A stretch of 64,000 nt of DNA from [Clostridium] clostridioforme AGR2157 (GCF_000424325.1 NZ_AUJR01000003.1:62001-126000), one strand, 5' to 3'; positions 33,936 through 43,532 are shown, counted from the first letter of the stretch. The notes: generated by a model not told the origin, from the sequence alone. Translations and numbers: made by a program.

Positions 33936-36900
33936 ATGAACCAGAGGCAGATGTCGTGCAGTATAGCCGTGGAGGGCGCCGTCAGGGGTTGTCCGGCCAG
34001 GCTGGCTGTCTGGTATGATAAGAGCGAAATGTCATTTTGCGGGGAGCTGCAGATGGACCAGAGGGGGCCCGCGGGATTATTGGAGGCTGTGGACGGTGAA
34101 ATGGCTTCCAAATTCGGAGCATACGCTTCCAGTCTGGTCCATGTCTCCAATCAACGCGCCACTCTTTCCTGCATTCATGGAATCACAGCCCTGGGTTATG
34201 GAGAACCGGGGCTGTATTTCAAGGCAGCGGCCGGCAGGGGAAGCTCAGCCATTCTTTTTTCATTTTCAGCAGACAGTAATGGGGGAAACGCACAGGTCTC
34301 ATCCCTTATGGATGCAGTGAAAAAAGCAGCGGGCTTTTTTGGAATGGAGGAGTTTTATTTCTTCGGACGTGTGGGAAAGGGGATGAGTCCCCGGGATTTG
34401 ATGGCTGGGGCGCCGGGAGCAGAGGCTTTTCCGGCCCGGATTGACAGGTGCAGCCTTCTTGCCTACTCCCATTTAAAACTGAACGGAGACAGCGTGTTTG
34501 AGAGGGCGGTCAGAGAATTGTTCGGCCTTAAGGAGGCGCAGCTTTTTCTGGGGGCAGGTGAAGGCGGATTTCTGTGTATGGCGGCAATACCTGCAAGTAA
34601 AAACAGTTTCATGGAGAGCAGAAACATGTGTCTGGCAGTTGAGCTTAGAAGCAGCGCCTTGTCCCTGGCCCTTCAGGGCTCCTTTAGGTTCGCCTTTGTG
34701 CCGGATATGGAGTTTCATGTAAACTGCGGCATATCCAAGACCCGCTTTATGGTGGAGGCCTTTGGGGAGGTCAGGGAGCCCATTCATCTGGCAGGACCTT
34801 TTTCCATAGGGGATACCTGCCTGGCCATAGGGTTTGACCAGGGGCCGTCCTTTGCCATGTTTGCCAATCTTTATATACGGGAAATTCACCTGTTTGGGGC
34901 TGTGATGCTCACCGTGGCAGGGTCGGTTCCAAAGCTGGATTTGCTGTCGGCAGCAGTCAGCGATCTGTCAATTCCCATTTTGGTAAAAAATCTGCTGGGG
35001 CTTTCCTTTGACGGCCTTGACAGCATCGATTTTATCCGTATATTAGGGCTACCTTTCCAGGACATGCAGGCTTTTGACCGGGAATTGGTTAAGAGTGCAG
35101 ACGGAGCCCGGCTGGCAGAGGCATTTAACCAGAGAATCCATGATAACAGCCTGGTATTGGATAGGGATCAGGTAAAGGCTTCTCCCTTCGGGGATGGAGT
35201 GGACCTGGTGGATCAGCGGCGGATGCGGCATTATTACATAGACAGTTCAGGCGGCATAAAGCTTACGGCTCAGTTTTATTATGCGGATGTGAATACCAGG
35301 CTGGGCAGTTACACGGTGGAGCGGGGAATCTTTGTATGCGGTGTCATTGAGATTTTCAAGGTCCGGTTCGAGGTTCTGTTTTCCTTCCGGGAGGGAGACG
35401 GAGTGCTGGCATATGGACGGATACCGGAGGTAAATTTGGGTTTCCTGAAATTATGTCCCTCCAAAGCGGGCCAGAAGTCCGGGGAAGCCCTTCCTGTGCC
35501 GGCGGACAGTGTGCTGAGACAGTTTATGGGCAGGGAACAGAAGGGAATCGTATTCTTCCTGTCCGCAGGCAGGAAGGATGTGACGTTCTATCTGGACGGA
35601 AGGATTGAACTGCTGTCCATCCTGTATTTTGAAACCAGAATTATCTTCTGCAGGGGGCTTATATCCATCGATGCGCGGTTTAACTGGCTGGCGGTTTTTG
35701 ATGTGAGTATTCATCTGAAGGTTAATTACCAGGATTTTAACCGGGGCGGATTTGAATTTTGTCTGGTGATTGATACGTCCAAGCTGGCGGAAAAACTGAA
35801 GGCAGTACAGGAGAGCATCAACAGAGCTATTGACCGGCTCAGGGATAAGATTAAGAATGCCACCAAGGAGATTGACAGGGCGCAGGCCCATGTAAATGAG
35901 CTGTATGGGCAGATTGATTCCCTGAACCGTAAAATTGAGGACTGCAAACGATCCATCAGGAATGCCAAGTGGTGGAAGAAGGCGTTTGTGGCCATTGCCA
36001 AGGGAATTGAGATAGGAGCCTATGAGGTTGCCAAGGCCGGAGTATATGTGGCAGTCGGTGTGGCAACAGCTGCCCTTCAGGTGGCCAAAGCCGCTGTGCA
36101 GTTGGCAGGCAGGGTTGGAGAGGGCGTCATGAAGGCGGTAAACGCCGTGATACAGGGGGCATTGTCATTCTTCTATATCAACCGGCTGGAGCTGTACGGC
36201 AAGGCTAACATGAGCGAACAGGAATTCAGGGCATCCATTGAGTTTGTTGCCCTGGGAAAGACCTACCGGTATGAGACAAAAATAGGCCACTCTGCGCTGA
36301 AATCCGACGCGGCAGGCACTGTATCAGGCAATATGAACGGGCAGATGAAGAATGATTTGGACCATATCGAGGACGGGGCTTTCCGCAGCAATTTCAGGCG
36401 GTACAGCCACGAGACCTATACCATAGAGGAGCAGTGCAGGCGCCTGGCAGGTGCCAGGGAGCAGATGAAATCTTCCACAAGGCTGATGCGTTCCATGCAG
36501 GAAGCTTATATCCGGGAGTTTCGCGAACCTATGTCTGACTTTGACCAGATGAACCAGGAGTATATGAACGCCCTGGACTGTGTGGGCGGTATCCTGAGCG
36601 CGGGGGAACAGGCCGGGGATGTGAAGGCACTGTCCGGCTCCATGGGCGGATTAAAGCGTAAGATTACACTGAAAGAAAAGGAGGGCGTGTTCCGGGATGA
36701 GGAGCTGTCTGAGCTGAAGGATGTTATTCGCAATTACGACCAGGCAAAGCTTCTGTATGATGAGGTAAAGAAAAGCATGTCTGCGGTGGAGAGTCAGAGA
36801 AAACAGATGCTGGCGTATGCGGAGCTTCAAAAGCAGAAGACAGGTGAGCAGAAACAGAAGAAGGCGTTGTCCCAGGTGGAGGGAAGTATGGAGCGCGTGC

Positions 36901-37097
36901 TGAATAAGACCGAGGAAGCCATGTACCGCAGTTTCCCTGTGGACCGCAGCGGCAAGAATTACATTAATCTTTCACGGGAGGGATTGATTCACCGGTATAT
37001 GGACGAGGCAAGGCAGGAATTTGGGGCCCGGACTTCTGAGAACGCGCATGTAATGAGGAACAGGAGCCGCAGGGGCAGGTATGACAGCAGGCTGTAG
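33936..37097 (+). CDS. Large coiled-coil protein of unknown function, toxin-like layout
   Basis: A 1,053-residue protein without signal peptide or recognised family. Residues 1-~600 are beta-rich (LALQGSFRFAFVPDMEFHVN, then IREIHLFGAVMLTVAGS). Residues ~610-675 are a strong heptad coiled coil (INRAIDRLRDKIKNATKEID). Residues ~683-748 are a long stretch of small hydrophobic residues (IEIGAYEVAKAGVYVAVGVA) that could insert in membranes. Residues ~830-990 are a second helical, Lys/Glu/Gln-rich region, and the tail is basic. A coiled coil next to a small-residue hydrophobic hairpin resembles alpha-helical pore-forming proteins in layout only. GCAGGAGGGAGCG precedes ATG 33936. A clostripain-type protease gene follows. 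Confidence 0.65.
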   Translation: MNQRQMSCSIAVEGAVRGCPARLAVWYDKSEMSFCGELQMDQRGPAGLLEAVDGEMASKFGAYASSLVHVSNQRATLSCIHGITALGYGEPGLYFKAAAGRGSSAILFSFSADSNGGNAQVSSLMDAVKKAAGFFGMEEFYFFGRVGKGMSPRDLMAGAPGAEAFPARIDRCSLLAYSHLKLNGDSVFERAVRELFGLKEAQLFLGAGEGGFLCMAAIPASKNSFMESRNMCLAVELRSSALSLALQGSFRFAFVPDMEFHVNCGISKTRFMVEAFGEVREPIHLAGPFSIGDTCLAIGFDQGPSFAMFANLYIREIHLFGAVMLTVAGSVPKLDLLSAAVSDLSIPILVKNLLGLSFDGLDSIDFIRILGLPFQDMQAFDRELVKSADGARLAEAFNQRIHDNSLVLDRDQVKASPFGDGVDLVDQRRMRHYYIDSSGGIKLTAQFYYADVNTRLGSYTVERGIFVCGVIEIFKVRFEVLFSFREGDGVLAYGRIPEVNLGFLKLCPSKAGQKSGEALPVPADSVLRQFMGREQKGIVFFLSAGRKDVTFYLDGRIELLSILYFETRIIFCRGLISIDARFNWLAVFDVSIHLKVNYQDFNRGGFEFCLVIDTSKLAEKLKAVQESINRAIDRLRDKIKNATKEIDRAQAHVNELYGQIDSLNRKIEDCKRSIRNAKWWKKAFVAIAKGIEIGAYEVAKAGVYVAVGVATAALQVAKAAVQLAGRVGEGVMKAVNAVIQGALSFFYINRLELYGKANMSEQEFRASIEFVALGKTYRYETKIGHSALKSDAAGTVSGNMNGQMKNDLDHIEDGAFRSNFRRYSHETYTIEEQCRRLAGAREQMKSSTRLMRSMQEAYIREFREPMSDFDQMNQEYMNALDCVGGILSAGEQAGDVKALSGSMGGLKRKITLKEKEGVFRDEELSELKDVIRNYDQAKLLYDEVKKSMSAVESQRKQMLAYAELQKQKTGEQKQKKALSQVEGSMERVLNKTEEAMYRSFPVDRSGKNYINLSREGLIHRYMDEARQEFGARTSENAHVMRNRSRRGRYDSRL

Positions 37098-37100
37098 GCT

Positions 37101-37199
37101 GCGAAATGGTGAGATGCGAGGCGGCAAGATGCGAAACGGCAAGATGCGAGGCGGCATGCGGTGGTAAGATGCGGTGGTAAGATGCGAAACGGTAAAATG
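37101..37199 (+). repeat. Short tandem repeats between coiled-coil and protease genes
   Basis: Units of about 15 bases with the core AAGATGCGAAACGG or GAGATGCGAGGCGG, plus shortened GGTAAGATGCGGT copies, fill the whole gap. The array begins just after the upstream stop. Two sequence variants alternate, which suggests slippage. It has no coding role and no clear hairpin. Confidence 0.7.
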
Positions 37200-37232
37200 A
37201 TTTTGTAGAGATAATGAAAAGGAGATTGGCAG

Positions 37233-39269
37233 ATGGAAAAAAAGAGAAAGAGGGTCACTGCGCCGCGAATCGCGGCGACCCTCAGCGCCCTGCTGGCAGG
37301 AGCAGCTCTCTATACGGTAAGCGGTTCTCAGCGCCAGGGAATCCAGGTAAAGGAATATGCAGAGGCGGCAGAGGCAGCAGAGGCAGCGGACAGTACAATC
37401 ATGGTTTACATGAACGGAAGCGACCTGGAAGGGGATTATGGCGCCGCCACAGCGGACCTTTGGGAGATGATGGATGCATTGAAGGAGATGGGACAGGAAG
37501 TAAAATCTCCCTCCCTTCATGTGGTGGTTGAGGCAGGCGGTTCCACCCGGTGGGAGCTGGATGAAATGGATGGTGTACCCTATGCCAGATTTTCCCTGAC
37601 TGAGGATGGAATATCCTCCATGGAATCCATGGAAATCAGGAACATGGGGGATGCGGATACACTGACGGATTTTATCAACTACGGTGTCCAGTCTTATCCG
37701 GCCGACCATTATGGGCTGATTCTGTGGAATCATGGAGGCGGACCGGTGGGAGGATATGGAAGCGACAGTCATTTTGACGGGGATGGGCTCTCGTTGGAGG
37801 AGATAAGGGAGGCTTTGGACCATTCAGTTATGGCAGACAGCGCCTTTGACTTTGTGGCGTTTGACGCCTGTCTTATGGGAAGTGTGGAGATTGCCGGCTG
37901 TCTGGATGGATATGCCGATTATGTCATTGCATCTCCGGAGCTGGAACCTCAGCATGGATATGATTACAGATGGATGACGGCTCTGGGAGACAGCCTGCCG
38001 CCTGATATGGAATGGGGAGAGGCGGTGGGCCGGTCCATGGTGGAGGCGTATGATGCCTACTATGCCTCGGGCACTGCGCCTGTTGCAATGAGCCTTTTGG
38101 ATATGAAGGAATATCCGGCATTTCATGAGGTATTTCATCAATATGTGGACGGGATACCGGAGAAACTGCGGGAAGAGCTGTACGGAGAACTGGGAAGGGA
38201 CAGAATGAAAATGCTGGCATTTGGCAGCAGGCAGGCGGGCGGTTCTCCGGAGCTGGTGGATGTGCTGGAATTCCTGAATGCCTGCCAGAGGGTATATCCG
38301 GATGAAAATGCCTTTCAGACATTGAAGGATCGGATGAGGAGGCTTGTGACGGAACAGTGGGCTAAAGGCTATCCTGTGAATCCAAGCGGTCTGACTATAT
38401 ACCTGCCAAGCGGTTCCAATCCCTATCTGAGTGAGGATCTGGAAACGTATGACACCACGGGATTCTGCAGTGCCTACAGGCAGCTGACAGACGGATATGC
38501 AGCGTATCTGGCCCGGGAAAGCGGAGTGGAATGGGGAAATATTAGTGCGCATAAGGACGGCACCGTGGAAATCAGCATAGCCCCTGAGGATGTTTCTGAT
38601 ACGACAGGAGCGTATTTGGCTGTGTTCTTTCCTGCGGGGGATGATGAAAATTATTACCTTCTCTGTACAGACAGTGATGTGGATATTGGCGTGGACGGAA
38701 CCCTTCGGGCAGCGCCGGAGGACAGCTATATGGGGATGAAGGGACAGGTACTTTGTCTCATTGAGACCATGAATCTGGATGCATACACGGAATATATGGC
38801 CCCGGTGCTCTATAACGGGGAGTTGTGCACCATGCGGATAGGGTTTGACGAGGAGCATGAAGACGGGCAGATTCTTTCCGTGACACCGGCAGGCCAGACG
38901 TCTGAGGCTGCAAAACAGATTTATGAGTTAAAGGAGGGGGATCGGGTGACTCCGCTTTATCTGGTTGAGAGTATGGAGGATGTGGAGGAGGAATCCGGAG
39001 GTGAAACCAGAGATGATACCAGAGATGATACCGGGGACTCTCTCAGTGATACAAGTAATGCTTCAGCCCAAATCCCGGAGGACAGGTACTACACGGACAG
39101 CTACTACATGGGAACTGAATTTTATATAGAGGAACCGGATGATATGCTTCTGGAGACAGTACCGGCATCCGGGGATGGATATCTTTACGGCTTTATGCTG
39201 ATGGACGTACGGCAGAATATTTACTATACGGATTTTATTGGCATGGGGGCAGAAGATACCGGTTCATGA
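37233..39269 (+). CDS. Clostripain-family (C11) cysteine protease, secreted
   Basis: A 678-residue protease. Residues 1-~30 are a signal-type segment (basic KKRKR, then a hydrophobic run ending ALYTVSG). The peptidase C11 core follows: IMVYMNGSDLEGDYG, then LILWNHGGG with the catalytic histidine near 166, then VAFDACLMGSVE with the catalytic cysteine near 212. The last ~250 residues are beta-rich, with an acidic linker containing RDDTRDDTGDS repeats. C11 enzymes self-process and cut after Arg or Lys. AAAAGGAGATTGG precedes ATG 37233. Being directly downstream, it could process the basic coiled-coil protein; this is a guess. Confidence 0.85.
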   Translation: MEKKRKRVTAPRIAATLSALLAGAALYTVSGSQRQGIQVKEYAEAAEAAEAADSTIMVYMNGSDLEGDYGAATADLWEMMDALKEMGQEVKSPSLHVVVEAGGSTRWELDEMDGVPYARFSLTEDGISSMESMEIRNMGDADTLTDFINYGVQSYPADHYGLILWNHGGGPVGGYGSDSHFDGDGLSLEEIREALDHSVMADSAFDFVAFDACLMGSVEIAGCLDGYADYVIASPELEPQHGYDYRWMTALGDSLPPDMEWGEAVGRSMVEAYDAYYASGTAPVAMSLLDMKEYPAFHEVFHQYVDGIPEKLREELYGELGRDRMKMLAFGSRQAGGSPELVDVLEFLNACQRVYPDENAFQTLKDRMRRLVTEQWAKGYPVNPSGLTIYLPSGSNPYLSEDLETYDTTGFCSAYRQLTDGYAAYLARESGVEWGNISAHKDGTVEISIAPEDVSDTTGAYLAVFFPAGDDENYYLLCTDSDVDIGVDGTLRAAPEDSYMGMKGQVLCLIETMNLDAYTEYMAPVLYNGELCTMRIGFDEEHEDGQILSVTPAGQTSEAAKQIYELKEGDRVTPLYLVESMEDVEEESGGETRDDTRDDTGDSLSDTSNASAQIPEDRYYTDSYYMGTEFYIEEPDDMLLETVPASGDGYLYGFMLMDVRQNIYYTDFIGMGAEDTGS

Positions 39270-39292
39270 ACAGTGAAAGGAGAAAATGAATC

Positions 39293-40333
39293 ATGAGTAA
39301 GACAAGCAGGGAACTGATTGAATTCTGCAAGGGAAAGCTGGGCACGCCATATGTGTTCGGCATGAAGGGGGAGATCCTGACGGAAGCGCTGCTGCAACAG
39401 CTGGCAGCGGAAAACCCCAAGGTCTATACACCCCAGTACATAACTAAGGCGCGGAGCTTCATGGGAAAGCATTGTACGGATTGTTCCGGCCTGATTACCT
39501 GGTGTACCGGCATATTGAGGGGAAGTGCCAATTATAAGGAGACTGCCCGGGAGGTACGGCCCATAAGAACATTGGATGAATCAATGACAGGCTGGGCCCT
39601 TTGGAAACCAGGGCATATCGGTGTGTACATTGGAAATGGAAAATGCATCGAGGCTAAGGGAATCAATTATGGTACAGTGGAGACAAGGGCGCAGGACACG
39701 CCCTGGGTCAGTGTGCTGAAACTCAAGGATATTGATTATTCAGCGCAGGTATGCGAATCAGCGGTTCCATCACTCCATCCCACGGGATGGGTCAAGGAAG
39801 ATGGAGGGGTCCGTTTTTATCTGGAACCGGGACGGTATGTGGCCAATGACTGGTATCAGGACGGAGGTCAGTGGTTCTGGTTTGACGGTTCGGGCCATGC
39901 TGTGCGGGATAACTGGTATCTTTATAAGGATAACTGGTATTATTTTGGGGCGGATTTTGCAATGGTTAAGGGTATTCAGCTTATCAAAGGAAAGCCGTAT
40001 TACTTTAACCGGGATGGGCAGATGGCAAAGTTTGGGACACGTTTTATGGTACAGGTGGACAAAAACGGCGTACTGCATTTTCCGGAGGAAGAATCCGTGG
40101 AGACTCCTGTTATGGCGGGAGGGATATCGGAGGAAAATGGAACGGGCAGGGAACTGGAAAATACATCTCCTGACAAAACAGAAGGAAAAACGCCTGCGCT
40201 GGCCGCATACGAGGGCAGCGAATATACGGGAGGTACGGTGCTGCCGCCGGACATGAAAGCAGGAACCACGTCAGAGGCAGACAGCAAAGTGGGACATGCC
40301 CTAACTAAAGAAACCAGTTTGATGCCCTGGTAA
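39293..40333 (+). CDS. NlpC/P60-type hydrolase with choline-binding-type repeats
   Basis: A 346-residue protein. Residues ~5-150 are a NlpC/P60-like papain fold with DCSGL (Cys64) and GHIGVYIG (His ~107) as catalytic positions. Residues ~165-255 carry about four aromatic cell-wall-binding repeats (GQWFWFDGSGHAVRDNWYLY). The C-terminal ~80 residues are low complexity. It lacks a signal peptide, so it would reach the wall only by lysis, by a non-classical route, or from outside. GAAAGGAGAAAATG precedes ATG 39293, 23 bases after the protease gene. It probably cuts peptidoglycan stem peptides. Confidence 0.8.
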   Translation: MSKTSRELIEFCKGKLGTPYVFGMKGEILTEALLQQLAAENPKVYTPQYITKARSFMGKHCTDCSGLITWCTGILRGSANYKETAREVRPIRTLDESMTGWALWKPGHIGVYIGNGKCIEAKGINYGTVETRAQDTPWVSVLKLKDIDYSAQVCESAVPSLHPTGWVKEDGGVRFYLEPGRYVANDWYQDGGQWFWFDGSGHAVRDNWYLYKDNWYYFGADFAMVKGIQLIKGKPYYFNRDGQMAKFGTRFMVQVDKNGVLHFPEEESVETPVMAGGISEENGTGRELENTSPDKTEGKTPALAAYEGSEYTGGTVLPPDMKAGTTSEADSKVGHALTKETSLMPW

Positions 40334-40429
40334 GCTTTGCTTATAATCTGGGGGCAGGCGCTCTCAGAAACAGTACGCTTTTGAGGCGTCTGAACGCAGG
40401 AGATGTGAAAGGAGCTGCTGATGAATTCC

Positions 40430-41209
40430 CTAAATGGAACAAAGCAGTCCGCGTCCCCTTTCCGCGCACACATGGCGTGGATGCCTGCGGAAATAATCGG
40501 ACAAATCATGCCTGTAGCTGCGGGAGCAGCAGCACGAAATACCGCCTGTAAAGGAAAGGATGCCCTGGCTTGGTTCAAAGGACCGGACATTTGACAGATT
40601 GGCGATGGTGGATGCCCGGACCTGAAGGAAAGGCGGCTTCAGCTTTTTTGACAATTCTTTTATGCCGGAACGGAACGTATATACTCCGTCTGAGCAGTGT
40701 AGATTGCACATATGAGTCCCTTTTACGGTATCTATATAATAGATACTGGAAAAGGGAATCCGGGCTTCCTGGCTGCTGCCGTGCACGATTAGAAATCCGT
40801 CTGTGGAATTCACACGGCGGTTCAGGTAGGTCAGGATATTCAGGCAGGAGCGCTCTAAATTGTCATGGACAGGATGGATATAGCCTGCAATGCCGCGGAC
40901 AGAGTGGCTGTTGACCAGACGGGCCGCGGTGCTGTAATCACTGCTCATCACGCAGACCATGATTTGACTGCTGAAAGTTGTAAGCCTGTCCAGGACATCC
41001 GTCCAGTCAGGCCGGCTGTCGCTGTCAAAGAACATGAGCCACAGCTGTGCAGGAGAGCCGGCAGCTTCCTTGATGAGTTCCTCCGGCGTCAGGCTTCTGA
41101 AGGCATATAGCTCCATGCCCCGCAGATGCCGATTGGATATGGCCGAGTCCGCGGCTGCGTAAAGTTGTCTGAAAAGCTGATTATGTTCAGTTGATATAAC
41201 AATGTTCAA
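40430..41209 (-). CDS. LytTR-family response regulator
   Basis: A 259-residue regulator. The first ~115 residues are receiver-like, with an aspartate in LWLMFFDSDS and an alternating beta/alpha pattern, though the usual N-terminal acidic pair is absent. Residues ~145-250 are a LytTR DNA-binding domain (IPFSSIYYIDTVKGTHMCNL, then FLQVRASTIANLSNVRSFEP). The start is taken as TTG 41209, which follows AAAGGAGG at the right distance; an in-frame ATG at 41245 has no ribosome site. A LexA-type box lies 66 bases upstream. No histidine kinase is near, so activation may not be by phosphorylation. Confidence 0.75.
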   Translation of the reverse strand: MNIVISTEHNQLFRQLYAAADSAISNRHLRGMELYAFRSLTPEELIKEAAGSPAQLWLMFFDSDSRPDWTDVLDRLTTFSSQIMVCVMSSDYSTAARLVNSHSVRGIAGYIHPVHDNLERSCLNILTYLNRRVNSTDGFLIVHGSSQEARIPFSSIYYIDTVKGTHMCNLHCSDGVYTFRSGIKELSKKLKPPFLQVRASTIANLSNVRSFEPSQGILSFTGGISCCCSRSYRHDLSDYFRRHPRHVCAERGRGLLCSI

Positions 41210-41274
41210 ACCAGATTCCTCCTTTGTTCCGTTAAAAGCAATCATCGGTGGTTACAAGATTCATCCGACAAACA

Positions 41275-41286
41275 GAACATGTGTTC
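41275..41286. promoter_or_regulatory. LexA-type (SOS) box upstream of the LytTR gene
   Basis: GAACATGTGTTC, followed by G, matches the Gram-positive LexA consensus CGAAC-n4-GTTCG except for the first base. It lies between the sigma-like gene and the LytTR gene, 66 bases ahead of the LytTR start. Confidence 0.7.
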
Positions 41287-41407
41287 GATTAAAACCGGTT
41301 AGAAAAGGCCGTCCAAAGCCGACAGATATGTGCAACAGGTACCTGAATGTCAGCGCGGGCGGCCCTTTGGCCAAAATGCCTGTGTGAATCTGTGCAGCAC
41401 CTTTCCT

Positions 41408-41812
41408 TTAATCCATGAGGCTCCGCAGCTTGCGGAGAATCTTTCCATGGCGGTAATGAAGGGTGGTTACAGGAACTCCGGTTTCCCTGGAAATCTGGCG
41501 CAGGGACTGGTCGTAACAGTAAATACGGCGTATGATATCCTTCTCTTTGGGGTCCAGGTCCTTCATGGCCTCAAGGAGCAGGGAGCGCTCCAGGGCTTCC
41601 TCAGCCTGCTCATCCACAGGCTTGGAGCGGGTGTCCTGAAACAGGTCACAGCCGTTTAAATCTTCTGTATCCAGTGCATTATAAGAAAATGTCTTGTTAT
41701 GAATATCTGATTCCCGGAAATACCGCTCCTTCCGCTCGCCTTTGCAGTACAATTTATAAATCTCTTCTGAGACATATACATTCCGGTTATCAATGCGTAT
41801 GTAATATTGCAT
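41408..41812 (-). CDS. Sigma-70 region-4-type small sigma factor
   Basis: A 134-residue protein. Residues ~75-134 match sigma region 4 with its helix-turn-helix (DLDPKEKDIIRRIYCYDQSL, then ISRETGVPVTTLHYRHGKIL). The N-terminal part (YYIRIDNRNVYVSEEIYKLY) is the lead seen in short sigma-like proteins of Firmicute mobile elements. A canonical region 2 is not evident, so it may work as an accessory factor. ATG 41812 follows GAGAGGTGG. Its promoter lies directly beside a perfect LexA box, so it should be induced by DNA damage. It is in tandem with the LytTR regulator on the same strand. Confidence 0.75.
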   Translation of the reverse strand: MQYYIRIDNRNVYVSEEIYKLYCKGERKERYFRESDIHNKTFSYNALDTEDLNGCDLFQDTRSKPVDEQAEEALERSLLLEAMKDLDPKEKDIIRRIYCYDQSLRQISRETGVPVTTLHYRHGKILRKLRSLMD

Positions 41813-41858
41813 ATTTTTCCACCTCTCATGTGGAAAATGGAATCTGTGATGTATTTTA

Positions 41859-41887
41859 AGGATATCACTGAGGGGGGATTTTGTCAA
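41859..41887 (-). promoter_or_regulatory. Sigma-A promoter of the sigma-like gene
   Basis: On the minus strand TTGACA (41887-41882) and TATCCT (41864-41859) are 17 bases apart. The LexA box begins 9 bases upstream of the -35 box. Confidence 0.75.
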
Positions 41888-41895
41888 GAAAAATT

Positions 41896-41909
41896 CGAAC
41901 ATATGTTCG
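41896..41909. promoter_or_regulatory. Perfect LexA-type (SOS) box
   Basis: CGAACATATGTTCG is a perfect palindrome and an exact match to the Gram-positive LexA consensus. Flanking bases extend it to TTCGAACATATGTTCGAA. It abuts the sigma-like promoter on one side. The iron-sulfur protein gene begins about 240 bases away on the other side. Confidence 0.88.
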
Positions 41910-42149
41910 AATCGGCGGATGAATGGTATAGAACGACAAATTAAAACAGGATTTTGTGGAAAGGAAGCATGTGATGTACTTTCTGTTGAATATTATTTTT
42001 TTCAGTGCTAAAGTAGATGGTAAAGAGGTTGTTCCACGCCCGGACATGCCCAGGCATAGCTGACAGGAATGAATGTTCAGGCGCACCGCGGTATGGCAGA
42101 GGAAAAAAACGGGAACAATCAAGGAAAATCCAAGGAGGAGGTAAAGACA

Positions 42150-43433
42150 ATGGGACATCTTACAACCCGTGACGCATACCGGAACCTGGGAGACCGTATC
42201 AACTGGTTTACCCAGGGGGCCCCGGCCTCTGAGACACTGTATAAGATACTGCAGGTCCTCTATTCTGAAAAGGAGGCCAAATGGGTGGCGCTGCTGCCGG
42301 TTCGCCCGTTTACCATAAAAAAGGCGGCAAAGATATGGGGCACTTCGGAGTATAAGGCGGAAAAGCTGCTGGACCACCTGTGCGGCAAGGCATTGCTGGT
42401 GGACTCCTGGGACAAGGGTGTGCGGAAATTCGTGATGCCCCCGCCAATGGCCGGTTTCATTGAATTTGCTCTGATGAGGACCAGGGGAGATATTGACCAA
42501 AAGTATCTCAGTGAATTGTATTACCAGTATATGAATGTGGAGGAGGATTTCATCAAGGATTTGTTTTATGCCACGGAGACAAAGCTGGGCCGTGTGTTCG
42601 TCCAGGAGCCGGTTCTGACCAATGACAGGATGAACCACATTCTGGATTACGAGCGGGCGACCCACATCGTGGAGGAGGCAGAGTACATCGGTCTGGGGCT
42701 CTGTTACTGCCGTCATAAAATGTTCCACGCAGGCCATCCCTGCGAGATTAATGCTCCCTGGGATGTGTGCCTGACCTTTGACAATGTGGCGCGTTCCCTG
42801 GCCCGGCACGGGGATTACTGCAGGCTTATCTCCAAGGAGGAGGCACTGGATGCTCTGGAGCGCTCCTACGCCGGCAATCTGGTACAGATAGGGGAAAATG
42901 TGCGGGAGCACCCGGCTTTTATCTGCAACTGCTGCGGGTGTTGCTGTGAGGCCCTTCAGGCTGCCAGGCGGTTCAGCCCCATGCAGCCGGTGGCCACCAC
43001 TAATTATATTCCTGACATTACCGGGGACCAGTGCGTTGGCTGCGGAAAGTGCGCAAAGGTCTGTCCGGTATTGGCCATTTCCATGGAGGATGGAGGGAAC
43101 GGAAGGAAGCGGGCTGTGGTGGATAAGGACATTTGTCTGGGCTGCGGTGTATGCGCCAGGAATTGCGGCGTCAAGGCGATTCACATGGAGCGCAGGCCTG
43201 AGCAGATCATTACTCCGGTGAACAGCACCCACAGATTTGTTCTTCAGGCCATTGAGAAGGGAACACTGGCAAATCTGGTGTTTGATAACCAGGCGTTTTC
43301 CAACCACAGGGCCATGGCCGCTCTTTTCAGTGCTATCCTGGAGCTGCCGCCGCTTAAGCAGGCCATGGCCAGCAAACAGTTCAAGTCTGTTTATCTGGAC
43401 CGGTTGTTGGCGGCAAAGCGGGAGAAGGGGTGA
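42150..43433 (+). CDS. 4Fe-4S binding protein
   Basis: A 427-residue protein. Residues ~10-100 are winged-helix-like ([20 protein letters not shown]). The middle has cysteine-rich segments (GLCYCRHKM and [11 protein letters not shown]), and residues ~290-350 have two ferredoxin motifs, [12 protein letters not shown] and [11 protein letters not shown], which ligate two 4Fe-4S clusters. No signal peptide; cytoplasmic. CAAGGAGGAGG precedes ATG 42150. Redox partner and substrate are unknown. Such proteins are common in gut anaerobes and often annotated only as ferredoxin-like. Confidence 0.8.
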   Translation: MGHLTTRDAYRNLGDRINWFTQGAPASETLYKILQVLYSEKEAKWVALLPVRPFTIKKAAKIWGTSEYKAEKLLDHLCGKALLVDSWDKGVRKFVMPPPMAGFIEFALMRTRGDIDQKYLSELYYQYMNVEEDFIKDLFYATETKLGRVFVQEPVLTNDRMNHILDYERATHIVEEAEYIGLGLCYCRHKMFHAGHPCEINAPWDVCLTFDNVARSLARHGDYCRLISKEEALDALERSYAGNLVQIGENVREHPAFICNCCGCCCEALQAARRFSPMQPVATTNYIPDITGDQCVGCGKCAKVCPVLAISMEDGGNGRKRAVVDKDICLGCGVCARNCGVKAIHMERRPEQIITPVNSTHRFVLQAIEKGTLANLVFDNQAFSNHRAMAALFSAILELPPLKQAMASKQFKSVYLDRLLAAKREKG

Positions 43434-43532
43434 AAGGGGAGTTAAACCGCCTCACAGATTGCTTCCATCCACCCCATATGTTATATTAGACTACACAGAT
43501 TGCCACGTAAGCCAAAGAAGGGGGGCCCCGCC

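Noticed and set aside
37101-37199. Tandem repeats considered as a CRISPR array
   Set aside because: Units are about 15 bases, directly adjacent, with no unique spacers and no cas genes.
37824-38858. 344-codon frame on the minus strand opposite the clostripain-type gene
   Set aside because: The plus strand encodes the C11 catalytic His and Cys motifs in order; the antisense frame is a by-product of codon bias.
40570-41110. Overlapping plus-strand frames opposite the LytTR gene
   Set aside because: No motifs; the minus-strand protein has a recognisable LytTR domain and a strong ribosome site.
41246-41400. Search for a bacteriocin precursor gene between the SOS boxes
   Set aside because: No small open frame with a double-glycine leader or ribosome site was found in this gap.
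41865-43307. Long 480-codon frame on the minus strand opposite the iron-sulfur protein
   Set aside because: The plus-strand frame has two perfect ferredoxin motifs and a good ribosome site; the antisense translation shows no domain.
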